Origin: Caryophanales bacterium UBA1231
Lineage (GTDB): Bacteria > Bacillota_I > Bacilli_A > ML615J-28 > CAG-313
Length of the DNA: 24,492 bases
Reading direction: 5' to 3'
Assembly (NCBI GenBank): GCA_002309035.1
Contig: DBWT01000037.1
Coordinates: forward strand, 1 to 24,492
In this document: piece after piece, positions 15,810 to 23,969 of the stretch
Numbering within the stretch: the first letter of the stretch is position 1
Layout: every line of letters begins with the position of its first letter
Translations under genes and position numbers: made by a program
The notes under the pieces: model-generated
Databases searched by the model: none
What the model saw: only the letters and a program-made list of their open reading frames with translations
Told to the model about the DNA's origin: nothing

Positions 15810-16719
15810 AGAAGCAACCCTTAAGTTAAAAAATAAGCTAAAGAAATTTAATACTTCGTATTTCTTTATTGCCCCTTACGCAATCATTTTCTTTACATTT
15901 GTTATTCTCTTAATCATTATTTCGATTGTTTTATCATTCACTTATTATGATACAGTTAATCCACCTGTTTTCATTGGTTTAAAGAATTACATTAATTTAT
16001 TTACACAAGATTCTGAATTTATGCAGTATGCACTGCCTAATACAATTAAATATGCTTTAATTATTGGTCCAGTTGGTTATGTGTTATCATTCCTACTTGC
16101 TTGGATGTTAGCACAATTACCTAGAAGACTCCGTAATATTTTAGCTATTATCATTTATTCACCATCTTTAACTAGTGGTGTATTGATGAGTGTTGTATGG
16201 CGTGTCGTCTTTAATGGTGATTCGCGTGGTTATTTGAATTATGTTTTACTTAATGCTGGCTTAATTAATGAACCAATTCAATTTTTACAATCCCCTTCTT
16301 GGATTTTTGGAATTATGGTTTTCGTAGGTCTTTGGGGTAGTATGGGTATTGGTTTCTTAGCAATGCTTTCTGGTATTTTAAATAATGATAAAGAAGTTTA
16401 TGAAGCTGCATATGTTGATGGTATTAAAAATAGATTCCAAGAAATAATCTATATTACAATTCCAACAATGAAACCACAAATGTTATTTGGCGCAATAATG
16501 GCAATGGTTGGAACATTTAATGCGGCTGGCGTGGCGACGGCACTGTCGGGTTCATATCCGTCACCACAATACGCTGGTTGGTTGATTGTTGACCACATGA
16601 ATGACTTTGCTTTCACAAAGTTTGAAATGGGTTATGCATCAGCTTTATCAGTAGTACTATTATTAATAGTTCTAGTTTTTAACAGATTGTGTTATAAACT
16701 ATTTGGAACGAAGGACTAA
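15802..16719 (+). CDS. ABC sugar permease, MalF type (pair 1)
   Basis: A 305-residue inner-membrane permease with about six membrane segments (the first at about residues 22-46). The cytoplasmic EAA loop that docks the ATPase is at about residues 201-221 (EAAYVDGIKNRFQEIIYITIP). It overlaps the binding-protein fusion by 8 bases behind AGGGAG, suggesting coupled translation. It pairs with the MalG-type gene that begins one base after its stop. A short GC-rich patch with an internal hairpin lies at 16521-16574. Confidence 0.95.
   Translation: MSKEATLKLKNKLKKFNTSYFFIAPYAIIFFTFVILLIIISIVLSFTYYDTVNPPVFIGLKNYINLFTQDSEFMQYALPNTIKYALIIGPVGYVLSFLLAWMLAQLPRRLRNILAIIIYSPSLTSGVLMSVVWRVVFNGDSRGYLNYVLLNAGLINEPIQFLQSPSWIFGIMVFVGLWGSMGIGFLAMLSGILNNDKEVYEAAYVDGIKNRFQEIIYITIPTMKPQMLFGAIMAMVGTFNAAGVATALSGSYPSPQYAGWLIVDHMNDFAFTKFEMGYASALSVVLLLIVLVFNRLCYKLFGTKD
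16531..16567 (+). other. GC-rich intragenic hairpin in the MalF-type gene
   Basis: Arms GTGGCGACGG (16531-16540) and CCGTCACCAC (16558-16567) pair at nine of ten positions around a 17-base loop. Codons here (GTG GCG ACG ... CTG TCG) are rare in this AT-rich gene. The role is unknown and it may be chance. Confidence 0.4.
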
Positions 16720-16720
16720 T

Positions 16721-17620
16721 ATGAAAAAACAAAGAAGAATCAAAAAGCATAGTTCTTACTTTGGTAAAATGATTAACCCGACAAGATTTCATGTTAGCCA
16801 AATTAAGTTCTTATTAATACTTGCGCCTATTATCTTCATCATGGTTTTACCAATATTATTTATTGTTTCACATGCATTTAAACCACTTGATGAATTATAT
16901 AGTTATCCACCAAAATTCTTTACAACAAGAATTACACTAGATAACTTTAGAAATTTATTTGAATTATCATCACAAACAGGAATTCCTCTAGGAAGATATT
17001 TATTCAATAGTATTTTAGTATCAATAATTGTAATTATTTGTTCATTAGTTTTATCGAGTATGGCTGCATATGCTTTTAGCTTCTTGAAGTTTAAAGGCAA
17101 AAAGATTCTTTTTGCTGCAAACCAATTAGCAATTATGTTTGTGGCGATAGCTGTTGCTGTACCGCGATATATTGTATTACATTCACTGGGTATAACGAAT
17201 ACCTATCTTGCCCACATTATTCCGCTTCTAGCAATGCCTGTTGGTATTTTCCTTTTGAAGCAATTTATGGATCAAGTTCCAAGAGAATTAGTAGAAGCCG
17301 CGAAAATGGATGGTGCAAGCAAATGGCGTATTTATTGGAGTATCGTTTTACCTTTAGTAAAACCTGCCCTAGCAACAGTTGCGATTCTCGCCTTCCAAGT
17401 TGCTTGGAACAATGTTGAATCATCACAACTATTTGTGACAAACGAAACCTTAAAGACTTTGCCATATTATTTCTCAACAATGTCTTTAGGTACATCATCA
17501 ATCGCATCCCAAGGTATTGCGGCTGCAGCTAATTTGATTATATTTATTCCAAATATCGTTGTTTTCATTATTCTTCAAAATAAAGTAATGAATACAATGG
17601 CCCATTCGGGTATTAAGTAG
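16721..17620 (+). CDS. ABC sugar permease, MalG type (pair 1)
   Basis: A 299-residue inner-membrane permease. The EAA loop is at about 192-211 (EAAKMDGASKWRIYWSIVLP), close to consensus, and six membrane segments begin at about residue 28. The frame is open from a TTG at 16703 inside the upstream gene. The ATG at 16721 is preferred: AAGGA precedes it, it follows the malF-like stop by one base, and it gives the usual basic N terminus MKKQRRIKK. It forms a heterodimer with the preceding permease. No ATPase gene is present. Confidence 0.95.
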   Translation: MKKQRRIKKHSSYFGKMINPTRFHVSQIKFLLILAPIIFIMVLPILFIVSHAFKPLDELYSYPPKFFTTRITLDNFRNLFELSSQTGIPLGRYLFNSILVSIIVIICSLVLSSMAAYAFSFLKFKGKKILFAANQLAIMFVAIAVAVPRYIVLHSLGITNTYLAHIIPLLAMPVGIFLLKQFMDQVPRELVEAAKMDGASKWRIYWSIVLPLVKPALATVAILAFQVAWNNVESSQLFVTNETLKTLPYYFSTMSLGTSSIASQGIAAAANLIIFIPNIVVFIILQNKVMNTMAHSGIK

Positions 17621-17627
17621 GTGGCAT

Positions 17628-19703
17628 ATGAAAAGAATAATTAAGTTATTTTTAGCCATCATCTTAAGTATAGGTTTATTTGTTGGTTTAAAGAATGTAT
17701 CAAATGCTGAAAACCCATTTATCACAAAAACAGTTAATCGTTTTAATGAATTAGTTGAAACACAAGATGCGTATGAATCAGTATTAAAACTTAAAAATTT
17801 AGGTGATTATACTTTCAATAAACCTAGTGATATCTTTATTGATCAAGAGGATTATATATATATTGCTGATACAAATAACAAACAAATTGTTATTTTAGAC
17901 CCAGAATATAATGTTATTAATTTCTTTGGAAGCACTGAATTAATCAGTCCACGTGGTGTATATGTAAGAAATAATGTCATCTATGTTGCTGATTATGGGG
18001 CAAGTGATGTTGTCAATGGTAAAGTTGTTTTATACAATTTAGATAGAGATACACACACTGTTTCTTTAAAAGAAATCAGAGAATGCCCAGAAAGTGAAGT
18101 GCTTCGTTTAAGTAATTTCAAATATCGTCCTGAAAAAATTTCTGTTGATACTAATCTTACAATGTATGTTGTCGTTGAAGGTAGTTATAGTGGTGTATTA
18201 ACTATCAATGACAGCAATAAGTTTATTTCGTATTTCGCACCTAACAATGTAACTGTTGATTTAAAAACAAGAATCACAAGATTCTTATATGGCGATAATG
18301 ATAAAGTATTACTAAGAGATGTTTTACCTACTCCACCATATAATGTTCATATCGATGATTCAGGTTATATATATACAGTTACACAAACAATCGTTCAAAA
18401 CGATTTAGGTGATACTTTAAAGAAAGTAAATATTGGTGGTCTTAATTTCTATCCAGTTGAAATGTTAGCCGCATCTAATTTTGTTAGTTGCTGGAGTGGT
18501 AAATACGGTAATGTTTATGCGGCAACAAAGAATGGTTTCATCTATGAATACGACATTGAAGGTAATATCCTATTTATCTTTGGTGGTAAAATCGTAGATA
18601 TGGATCAATTAGGTTTATTTGAAAGTGCAGCAGGTATTGCTGTTAACTCAAATGATGAACTATTGATTCTTGATCAAAATAACAATTCTATTCAAGTCTT
18701 TAGACCAACAAGTTTTACTAACACTCTTCATCAAGCCTTAGGTTTATTCAACGAAGGTAGATATGAAGAAAGCCAAAGCTTATTTGAACAAGTCCTTGTT
18801 TATAACTCTATGAGTGATATTGCTCATAAAGGAATTGGACTAGCTCACTTCATGAAAGGAAGTTACAAAGAAGCTTTAGCTGAATTTAAATTAGCAAATG
18901 ATAAAAAGAATTATAGTGAAGCATATTGGGAAATAAGAAATGTTTGGATTTCTACTAACATATTACCAATCTTCATTGTGATAATGTTAATTATCATCAC
19001 AATCTTTGCTTTATCAATTATCAATCGTAAAAAGAAACTATCAATCGCATTCTCTTCTGTTATGGCAAAAGCCAACGAGAAGAAGTGGATTAAAGATGGT
19101 TTACTGATGTTTAAAATTATAAGACATCCTTTAGATGCCGCATACTATTTCAAAACTGATAAGAAACTTAGATACTATAATGGTCTAATTGTTCTAGTGT
19201 TGGTATTCTTCATCTATATTTTGGGATTAACATCTACTGGTTTTATCTTCAACAATGTAGTTTTAGAAAGAACAATTCTTTTAAAAGAAGCATTTAAGAT
19301 TTTGATTCCAATTATCTTATTTGTTTTGGCTAATTATTTATCTTCATCATTACTTGAAGGTGAAGGAACATTTAAAGCCATTTTCCTATCAACAATGGCA
19401 TGCTTTATGCCTATTATTGTAATATATCCAATCTTAATATTAGTTTCTAATTTCTTAACATTTAGTGAAAGCTTTATTTATTATTTTGGATTATTTATTA
19501 TGATTGCTTGGAGTTTAACATTGCTTCTTGTTGTTAATAAAAATATCCACAATTATACATTCAAAAAGATGATACTTAATATCTTAATGACACTTCTATT
19601 AATGTTAGTATTATTAATTGTTGCGATTCTTTGTTATTTAATGGTTTCACAAGTAGTGTTATTTATCAAAGATATTATTCAGGAGGTGATTTTTAATGGC
19701 TAA
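17628..19703 (+). CDS. Secreted NHL-type beta-propeller / TPR / YIP1-like membrane protein
   Basis: A 691-residue protein of unknown function. It has a signal peptide (cleavage about SNA-E after A27), then an NHL-type propeller at about residues 50-360 (NKPSDIFIDQEDYIYIADTNNKQIVILD, SAAGIAVNSNDELLILDQNNNSIQVF). Two TPR-like helix pairs follow at about 363-430 (ALGLFNEGRYEESQSLFEQVL; GIGLAHFMKGSYKEALAEFKLA), then a membrane helix at 445-465. A C-terminal domain at about 485-690 has five further membrane spans and an HPLDAAYYFK motif recalling YIP1 domains. The propeller and TPRs should be outside and YIP1 in the membrane. Sitting between two permease pairs, it is probably a transport accessory (inference). 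Confidence 0.75.
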   Translation: MKRIIKLFLAIILSIGLFVGLKNVSNAENPFITKTVNRFNELVETQDAYESVLKLKNLGDYTFNKPSDIFIDQEDYIYIADTNNKQIVILDPEYNVINFFGSTELISPRGVYVRNNVIYVADYGASDVVNGKVVLYNLDRDTHTVSLKEIRECPESEVLRLSNFKYRPEKISVDTNLTMYVVVEGSYSGVLTINDSNKFISYFAPNNVTVDLKTRITRFLYGDNDKVLLRDVLPTPPYNVHIDDSGYIYTVTQTIVQNDLGDTLKKVNIGGLNFYPVEMLAASNFVSCWSGKYGNVYAATKNGFIYEYDIEGNILFIFGGKIVDMDQLGLFESAAGIAVNSNDELLILDQNNNSIQVFRPTSFTNTLHQALGLFNEGRYEESQSLFEQVLVYNSMSDIAHKGIGLAHFMKGSYKEALAEFKLANDKKNYSEAYWEIRNVWISTNILPIFIVIMLIIITIFALSIINRKKKLSIAFSSVMAKANEKKWIKDGLLMFKIIRHPLDAAYYFKTDKKLRYYNGLIVLVLVFFIYILGLTSTGFIFNNVVLERTILLKEAFKILIPIILFVLANYLSSSLLEGEGTFKAIFLSTMACFMPIIVIYPILILVSNFLTFSESFIYYFGLFIMIAWSLTLLLVVNKNIHNYTFKKMILNILMTLLLMLVLLIVAILCYLMVSQVVLFIKDIIQEVIFNG

Positions 19704-21975
19704 AAAAATCATAGGAATTGCCTCAATCATTGTTGTTTTGTTAATCACATTTATTGTTGTTGTGAGTGCTTCTGAAAACTTGAATGTCACATATACAAAT
19801 TATTCAATTGATAGTACAATTGATCCTTCAACTAATTTCTTCACACAACAAGAAAATACTGAACAAGTAGCTGAAGTTGAAAATGATGAGGAATTAATTG
19901 AAAAAGGATATACAAAGATTTCTGAAAATGAAGAATTAGTTTTATATGTTAATAAAACTAATATGGCAATTGCTTTATATCAAAAAGCAGCTAAATATAT
20001 ATGGTATTCTTCATTTAGAGATATTGATTCAATTGTATCATCAAAAGAAAGCTTAATTCCTAATACCCTTAATAGTGGTGTAATCATTGAATGTTTTGAT
20101 TCAACAACACTTAATGATACAAAACGATATTCAGCAGATCCACAACAATGTAAGCTTGAGTTTGAAAACATCACTAATGGCTTTAAAGCACATGTTAATT
20201 TCTATACTTCAGGTATTTCATTCGATGTAAATGTGACTATTGATGGATATAAATTAAATGTTAATTGTGATTTAGATACTTTAAAAGAAGTACCATATAA
20301 AACACCAGCATTAAAATATCCAAAAGATTATAAGTTAGAATCAATCTCTGTTTTCCCTTATTTTGGTTGTGAAAATTATGAAATAAATGGTTATGCATTT
20401 ATTCCTGATGGTAGTGGTGCATTAATTCGTTATGAAAATAAATCATATATTACAGCTTATATTAAGAGAGTTTATGGTAATGACCCTGGGCTTGCTACAA
20501 AGAAACTTGCTGATTATTTAAAGAATCAAAATGATATTACACTTCCAATCTTTGGTATTAACCATGGATATAATCAAGCAGCTTTCCTTTGTGAAATTAA
20601 TCAAGGTATGGGTTCTTGTGAACTTCGTTCATATCCATATGCATATGAAAATATTAATTTAAATAGAACATTCTTTAAGTTTATCGCAAGAGATAAGTTC
20701 AATGTTCAAATGGCAACATCAACAACAGGTGCATTAACTTTAATTAATAGCGAAGTTTACACTAGCGACTACACACTAACTTATTCATTCTTGAGTGGTA
20801 CTGATGCTAATTACATTGGTATGGCTAAAGAATATAAAAAGAACTTTGATTTACAATCTCAAAGTAATGCTTCAATCAAACTTGATGTTTTAGCCCAAGA
20901 CTATAAACCAGGTTTGTTTGGTAAAAATTATATTGTTATGACTAGATATCAAGATTTGAAGAATATCATTAAAGATTTATTCAGTAAAGATATTACACAA
21001 ATCAGAATTAATTATATTGGTTATAACAATAATGGTTATGTAGATAATACATTAACAAAGATTAAAACTGATTCATCTTTAGGCTCTAAAAAAGATTTCC
21101 AAGATCTGGTTAATTATTTAAGTGAAAATAATATTGATTTATCTTTATATAATAATCCGATTGTTGCAAAAGACTCAGATTTAGGCAAAAAGACAATTAA
21201 GATGCAAAATCTTGAACAATTCATTTATACTTATAAATCAAGTATTGATGTTACAGGTAAATATATTAATCCTAATTATATATATGAATATTTCAACAAG
21301 AACAAAGATTTTATTAATAAATACAATTTAAAATCATTTACATTTGCTGAAATTGGTTCTACTTCATTTAGTTATCGTTACAAAGGTGACAATACACCTC
21401 GAGAAGATATGATCAAAGAGGTTCAAGAACAACTTCAGAAAATAAAAAATAATGATATTACAATATCATTATCTAGACCAAACAATTATTTATTTAATTA
21501 TATTGATAATTATTATGATGCTAACTATGAATCAAGTAGATATGCATTTATTACTGATTCGATTCCATTTATTTCATTAGTATTATCTGGATCTGTTAAT
21601 ATGTATTCATCTAATATTAATTATGTATCTAATTATAATGTATTTATATTGCGTTTAATTGAATATAATATTTATCCATCATATATGATTACAAAAGATA
21701 CAACAAGCAAACTTCGATATGCAAACTATGAATACTTGTATACAACAGAGTTTGTTAAATGGGAACAACAAATCATCGATAGTTATCAAAAGGTTGTTAG
21801 TATTTTATCGAATGTTAATGGTGCTGAAATAGTTTCACATAAGACAATTGAAGATGGCATTGTTGAAATCAAATACAGCAATAATTATGTCATTTATGTA
21901 AATTATACTAATCAGGATTATATATATAATACAACTACTATTCCAGCAATGGGATATATAGGAGGTGCTTTATGA
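19696..21975 (+). CDS. DUF5696-type extracellular protein
   Basis: A 759-residue protein of unknown function. An N-terminal hydrophobic segment (residues 5-25, possible cleavage VSA-S) makes it secreted or anchored. An acidic stretch follows (QVAEVENDEELIEKGY). The family mark AFIPDGSGALIRYEN is at 234-248. The second half alternates strands and helices (QDLVNYLSENNIDLSLYNNP, SLRPN-like SLSRPNNYLF), suggestive of a barrel fold resembling glycosidases, but no catalytic pair is assigned. DUF5696 genes are, to my knowledge, found beside carbohydrate ABC permeases in Firmicutes. It has an ideal ribosome site, AGGAGGTGAT, and overlaps the preceding gene by 8 bases and the next permease by four (ATGA), so its output is probably matched to theirs. 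Confidence 0.7.
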   Translation: MAKKIIGIASIIVVLLITFIVVVSASENLNVTYTNYSIDSTIDPSTNFFTQQENTEQVAEVENDEELIEKGYTKISENEELVLYVNKTNMAIALYQKAAKYIWYSSFRDIDSIVSSKESLIPNTLNSGVIIECFDSTTLNDTKRYSADPQQCKLEFENITNGFKAHVNFYTSGISFDVNVTIDGYKLNVNCDLDTLKEVPYKTPALKYPKDYKLESISVFPYFGCENYEINGYAFIPDGSGALIRYENKSYITAYIKRVYGNDPGLATKKLADYLKNQNDITLPIFGINHGYNQAAFLCEINQGMGSCELRSYPYAYENINLNRTFFKFIARDKFNVQMATSTTGALTLINSEVYTSDYTLTYSFLSGTDANYIGMAKEYKKNFDLQSQSNASIKLDVLAQDYKPGLFGKNYIVMTRYQDLKNIIKDLFSKDITQIRINYIGYNNNGYVDNTLTKIKTDSSLGSKKDFQDLVNYLSENNIDLSLYNNPIVAKDSDLGKKTIKMQNLEQFIYTYKSSIDVTGKYINPNYIYEYFNKNKDFINKYNLKSFTFAEIGSTSFSYRYKGDNTPREDMIKEVQEQLQKIKNNDITISLSRPNNYLFNYIDNYYDANYESSRYAFITDSIPFISLVLSGSVNMYSSNINYVSNYNVFILRLIEYNIYPSYMITKDTTSKLRYANYEYLYTTEFVKWEQQIIDSYQKVVSILSNVNGAEIVSHKTIEDGIVEIKYSNNYVIYVNYTNQDYIYNTTTIPAMGYIGGAL

Positions 21976-23012
21976 TTAAATTCTTAAAGACTCTCGCATT
22001 CCCATTTGTTTGGTTCTACCAACATGTATTGAAAGTCGTTGGAATCTTCCTATATAAAAAGGTTATTGATCCAGTTTATAAAGTAATAAAGATTCCATTT
22101 AGTTGGATTAATAAGAAATTCCAAAAATTACCTAACAAGAAAAAACAAGCTATTCAAGGTTATCTATATATATTACCTTGGATCATTGGATTCTTAATTT
22201 TTGGTGTAGTTCAACTATTTAATTCAATGCGTATGAGTTTGGCTGAAAGTGCAACATATGTTATAAATGAAGCCAAAGGAACAGCAGTGTTTACAATTAA
22301 AGGCTTTGGTTTATCACAATATATCAGCATTTTCAAGGACAACCCTGATCATGTAACAACTATTCTTAATACACTTAAAGACGTTGCGATCGTCGTTCCA
22401 TTAGTTGTTATTTTCGCATTAGCGCTTGCGCTATTATTAAAAAGACCGATTAAAGGAAGAGGTATTTTTAGAACAATCTTCTTTATTCCAGTAATCCTTT
22501 TAAGTGGTAATTTACTTGGTTATTTCTCACAATATGGATTACTAGTAATGCCAGAAGCAACAACTGCAAAAATCCAAGAAGCAATTAGCTTTTATTTCCC
22601 TGAGAAAATTGCGGAAATCATAAGTTTTGCTTTCAATAAGATTATTCTAATCTTGTGGTTATCTGGTGTTCAAACTATTATTTTCCTATCCGGCTTAAAC
22701 AAAGTTGATAAATCGGTATATGAAGCAGCATCGATTGAAGGTGCAAACGGATGGGATTCATTCTGGAAGATTACTCTTCCAGCCATTAGTGGTATGATTA
22801 TCATTAATGTTATTTACACAACAGTTATTTATTGTAACTTATCGAACAATGGTTTAGTATCTTTAATTAGTGCAGTTCAAACACAAGTTAAATTCGGTAG
22901 GGATTATGCCGCTGCATTGTCATGGATACTTTTCGCATTAGAATTATTAGTTATCGGTGTTTATTCACTAATTATTAAACTAATATTTAAAACAGGAAGA
23001 AAGGTTAGGTAA
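21972..23012 (+). CDS. ABC sugar permease, MalF type (pair 2), with long N-terminal extension
   Basis: A 346-residue permease. The EAA loop is at about 251-270 (EAASIEGANGWDSFWKITLP). The usual first membrane segment (YILPWIIGFLIFGVVQLF) begins only at about residue 65. It is preceded by some 60 residues rich in aromatic, Lys and Pro residues (FPFVWFYQHVLKVVGIFLYKK, IPFSWINKKF) that could be an extra amphipathic or re-entrant element. An extended loop (about 88-128) follows the first segment. The ATG overlaps the DUF5696 TGA (ATGA) behind AGGAGGTG. Confidence 0.93.
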   Translation: MIKFLKTLAFPFVWFYQHVLKVVGIFLYKKVIDPVYKVIKIPFSWINKKFQKLPNKKKQAIQGYLYILPWIIGFLIFGVVQLFNSMRMSLAESATYVINEAKGTAVFTIKGFGLSQYISIFKDNPDHVTTILNTLKDVAIVVPLVVIFALALALLLKRPIKGRGIFRTIFFIPVILLSGNLLGYFSQYGLLVMPEATTAKIQEAISFYFPEKIAEIISFAFNKIILILWLSGVQTIIFLSGLNKVDKSVYEAASIEGANGWDSFWKITLPAISGMIIINVIYTTVIYCNLSNNGLVSLISAVQTQVKFGRDYAAALSWILFALELLVIGVYSLIIKLIFKTGRKVR

Positions 23013-23017
23013 GAACA

Positions 23018-23947
23018 ATGGATAAGAAGAAATTTAAACGTATCCTTTTAGGATCTTATACCAAACTAGGTATTGTTCAATATATCTTATTGTATGCATT
23101 ACTTATTAGTATTAGTTTTATCTTTTTGTATCCATTACTTCAAATGATTGTTACTTCCTTTATGAGTTTGGAAGACTTAGTTGATCCAACCAAGATTTGG
23201 GTTCCATCAAGAATTGTCTTTCAGAACTACGTAAAAGCATCTCAAGCCTTGAGTTTGTGGAAAAACTTAGGTAATTCGTTCTTAGTATCGTTAATCCCAA
23301 GTTTGTGTGTTATTGTTTCATCATCATTAATTGGTTATGGTTTCGCAAGACACACATTCCCACTAAAGAAATTCTGGTTTGGAACAGTTATTGTAATATT
23401 CTTACTACCTACTATTCTAACAAGTATTCCAACGTATGTTACATACAATAAATTAAAAATGTTAGGATCTCTTAAAGCATTTATTTATCCTGCTTTAACG
23501 GGTTTCGGTTTAAGAGAATCAATATTCATCTTGATTTTCTACTTATTCTTTAAAGACATCCCTAATGAGCTCTTTGAATCAGCTCAAATGGATGGTGCAT
23601 CATCCCTCACTATCTTCTTTAAGATATCAATTCCTCTAACAGTTTCAGCATTCTTAATGACATTCTTATATTCATTTGTTTGGTATTGGAATGAAACTAG
23701 TTTAGGCCTATTATATCTCAAGGATAGTTATACAACACTTCCAATGGCTGTACAAAATTTCAAGACATTGTATGAAACGCTATTCCCAACAGGAAGTGTC
23801 GGTTTAGAAAATGCGAGCGAAACATATAATCAAGGTGTTCAATTTGCTGGTACAATTCTATCAATTTTACCACTTGTTATTGTATATTTCTTTACACAAA
23901 AGTGGTTTGTAGAAAGTGTTGATCGTTCGGGAATAGCCGGTCAGTAA
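23018..23947 (+). CDS. ABC sugar permease, MalG type (pair 2)
   Basis: A 309-residue permease with six predicted membrane segments. The EAA loop is slightly diverged, ESAQMDGASS at 187-196 followed by LTIFFKISIP. It starts five bases after its partner, with only a weak AGG-type ribosome site. It pairs with the preceding permease and probably shares the unlinked ATPase used by pair 1. Confidence 0.93.
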   Translation: MDKKKFKRILLGSYTKLGIVQYILLYALLISISFIFLYPLLQMIVTSFMSLEDLVDPTKIWVPSRIVFQNYVKASQALSLWKNLGNSFLVSLIPSLCVIVSSSLIGYGFARHTFPLKKFWFGTVIVIFLLPTILTSIPTYVTYNKLKMLGSLKAFIYPALTGFGLRESIFILIFYLFFKDIPNELFESAQMDGASSLTIFFKISIPLTVSAFLMTFLYSFVWYWNETSLGLLYLKDSYTTLPMAVQNFKTLYETLFPTGSVGLENASETYNQGVQFAGTILSILPLVIVYFFTQKWFVESVDRSGIAGQ

Positions 23948-23969
23948 AAAAATAAAAAAAGGAGAAATT

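Noticed and set aside
16703..16720. TTG start for the MalG-type permease inside the upstream gene
   Set aside because: The ATG at 16721 has AAGGA before it and a normal basic N terminus.
19980..20174. Short minus-strand open frames opposite the operon genes, this one as an example
   Set aside because: They lie wholly within convincing genes, lack ribosome sites and resemble no family.
8430..21975. Possible use of TGA as tryptophan (Mycoplasma code)
   Set aside because: TGA ends genes at 8433, 10307 and 21975 exactly at ATGA overlaps, and tryptophans are all TGG.
22420..22433. Inverted repeat TAGCGC-TT-GCGCTA inside the second MalF-type gene
   Set aside because: Short, and explained by the codons for a Leu-Ala-Leu-Ala membrane stretch.
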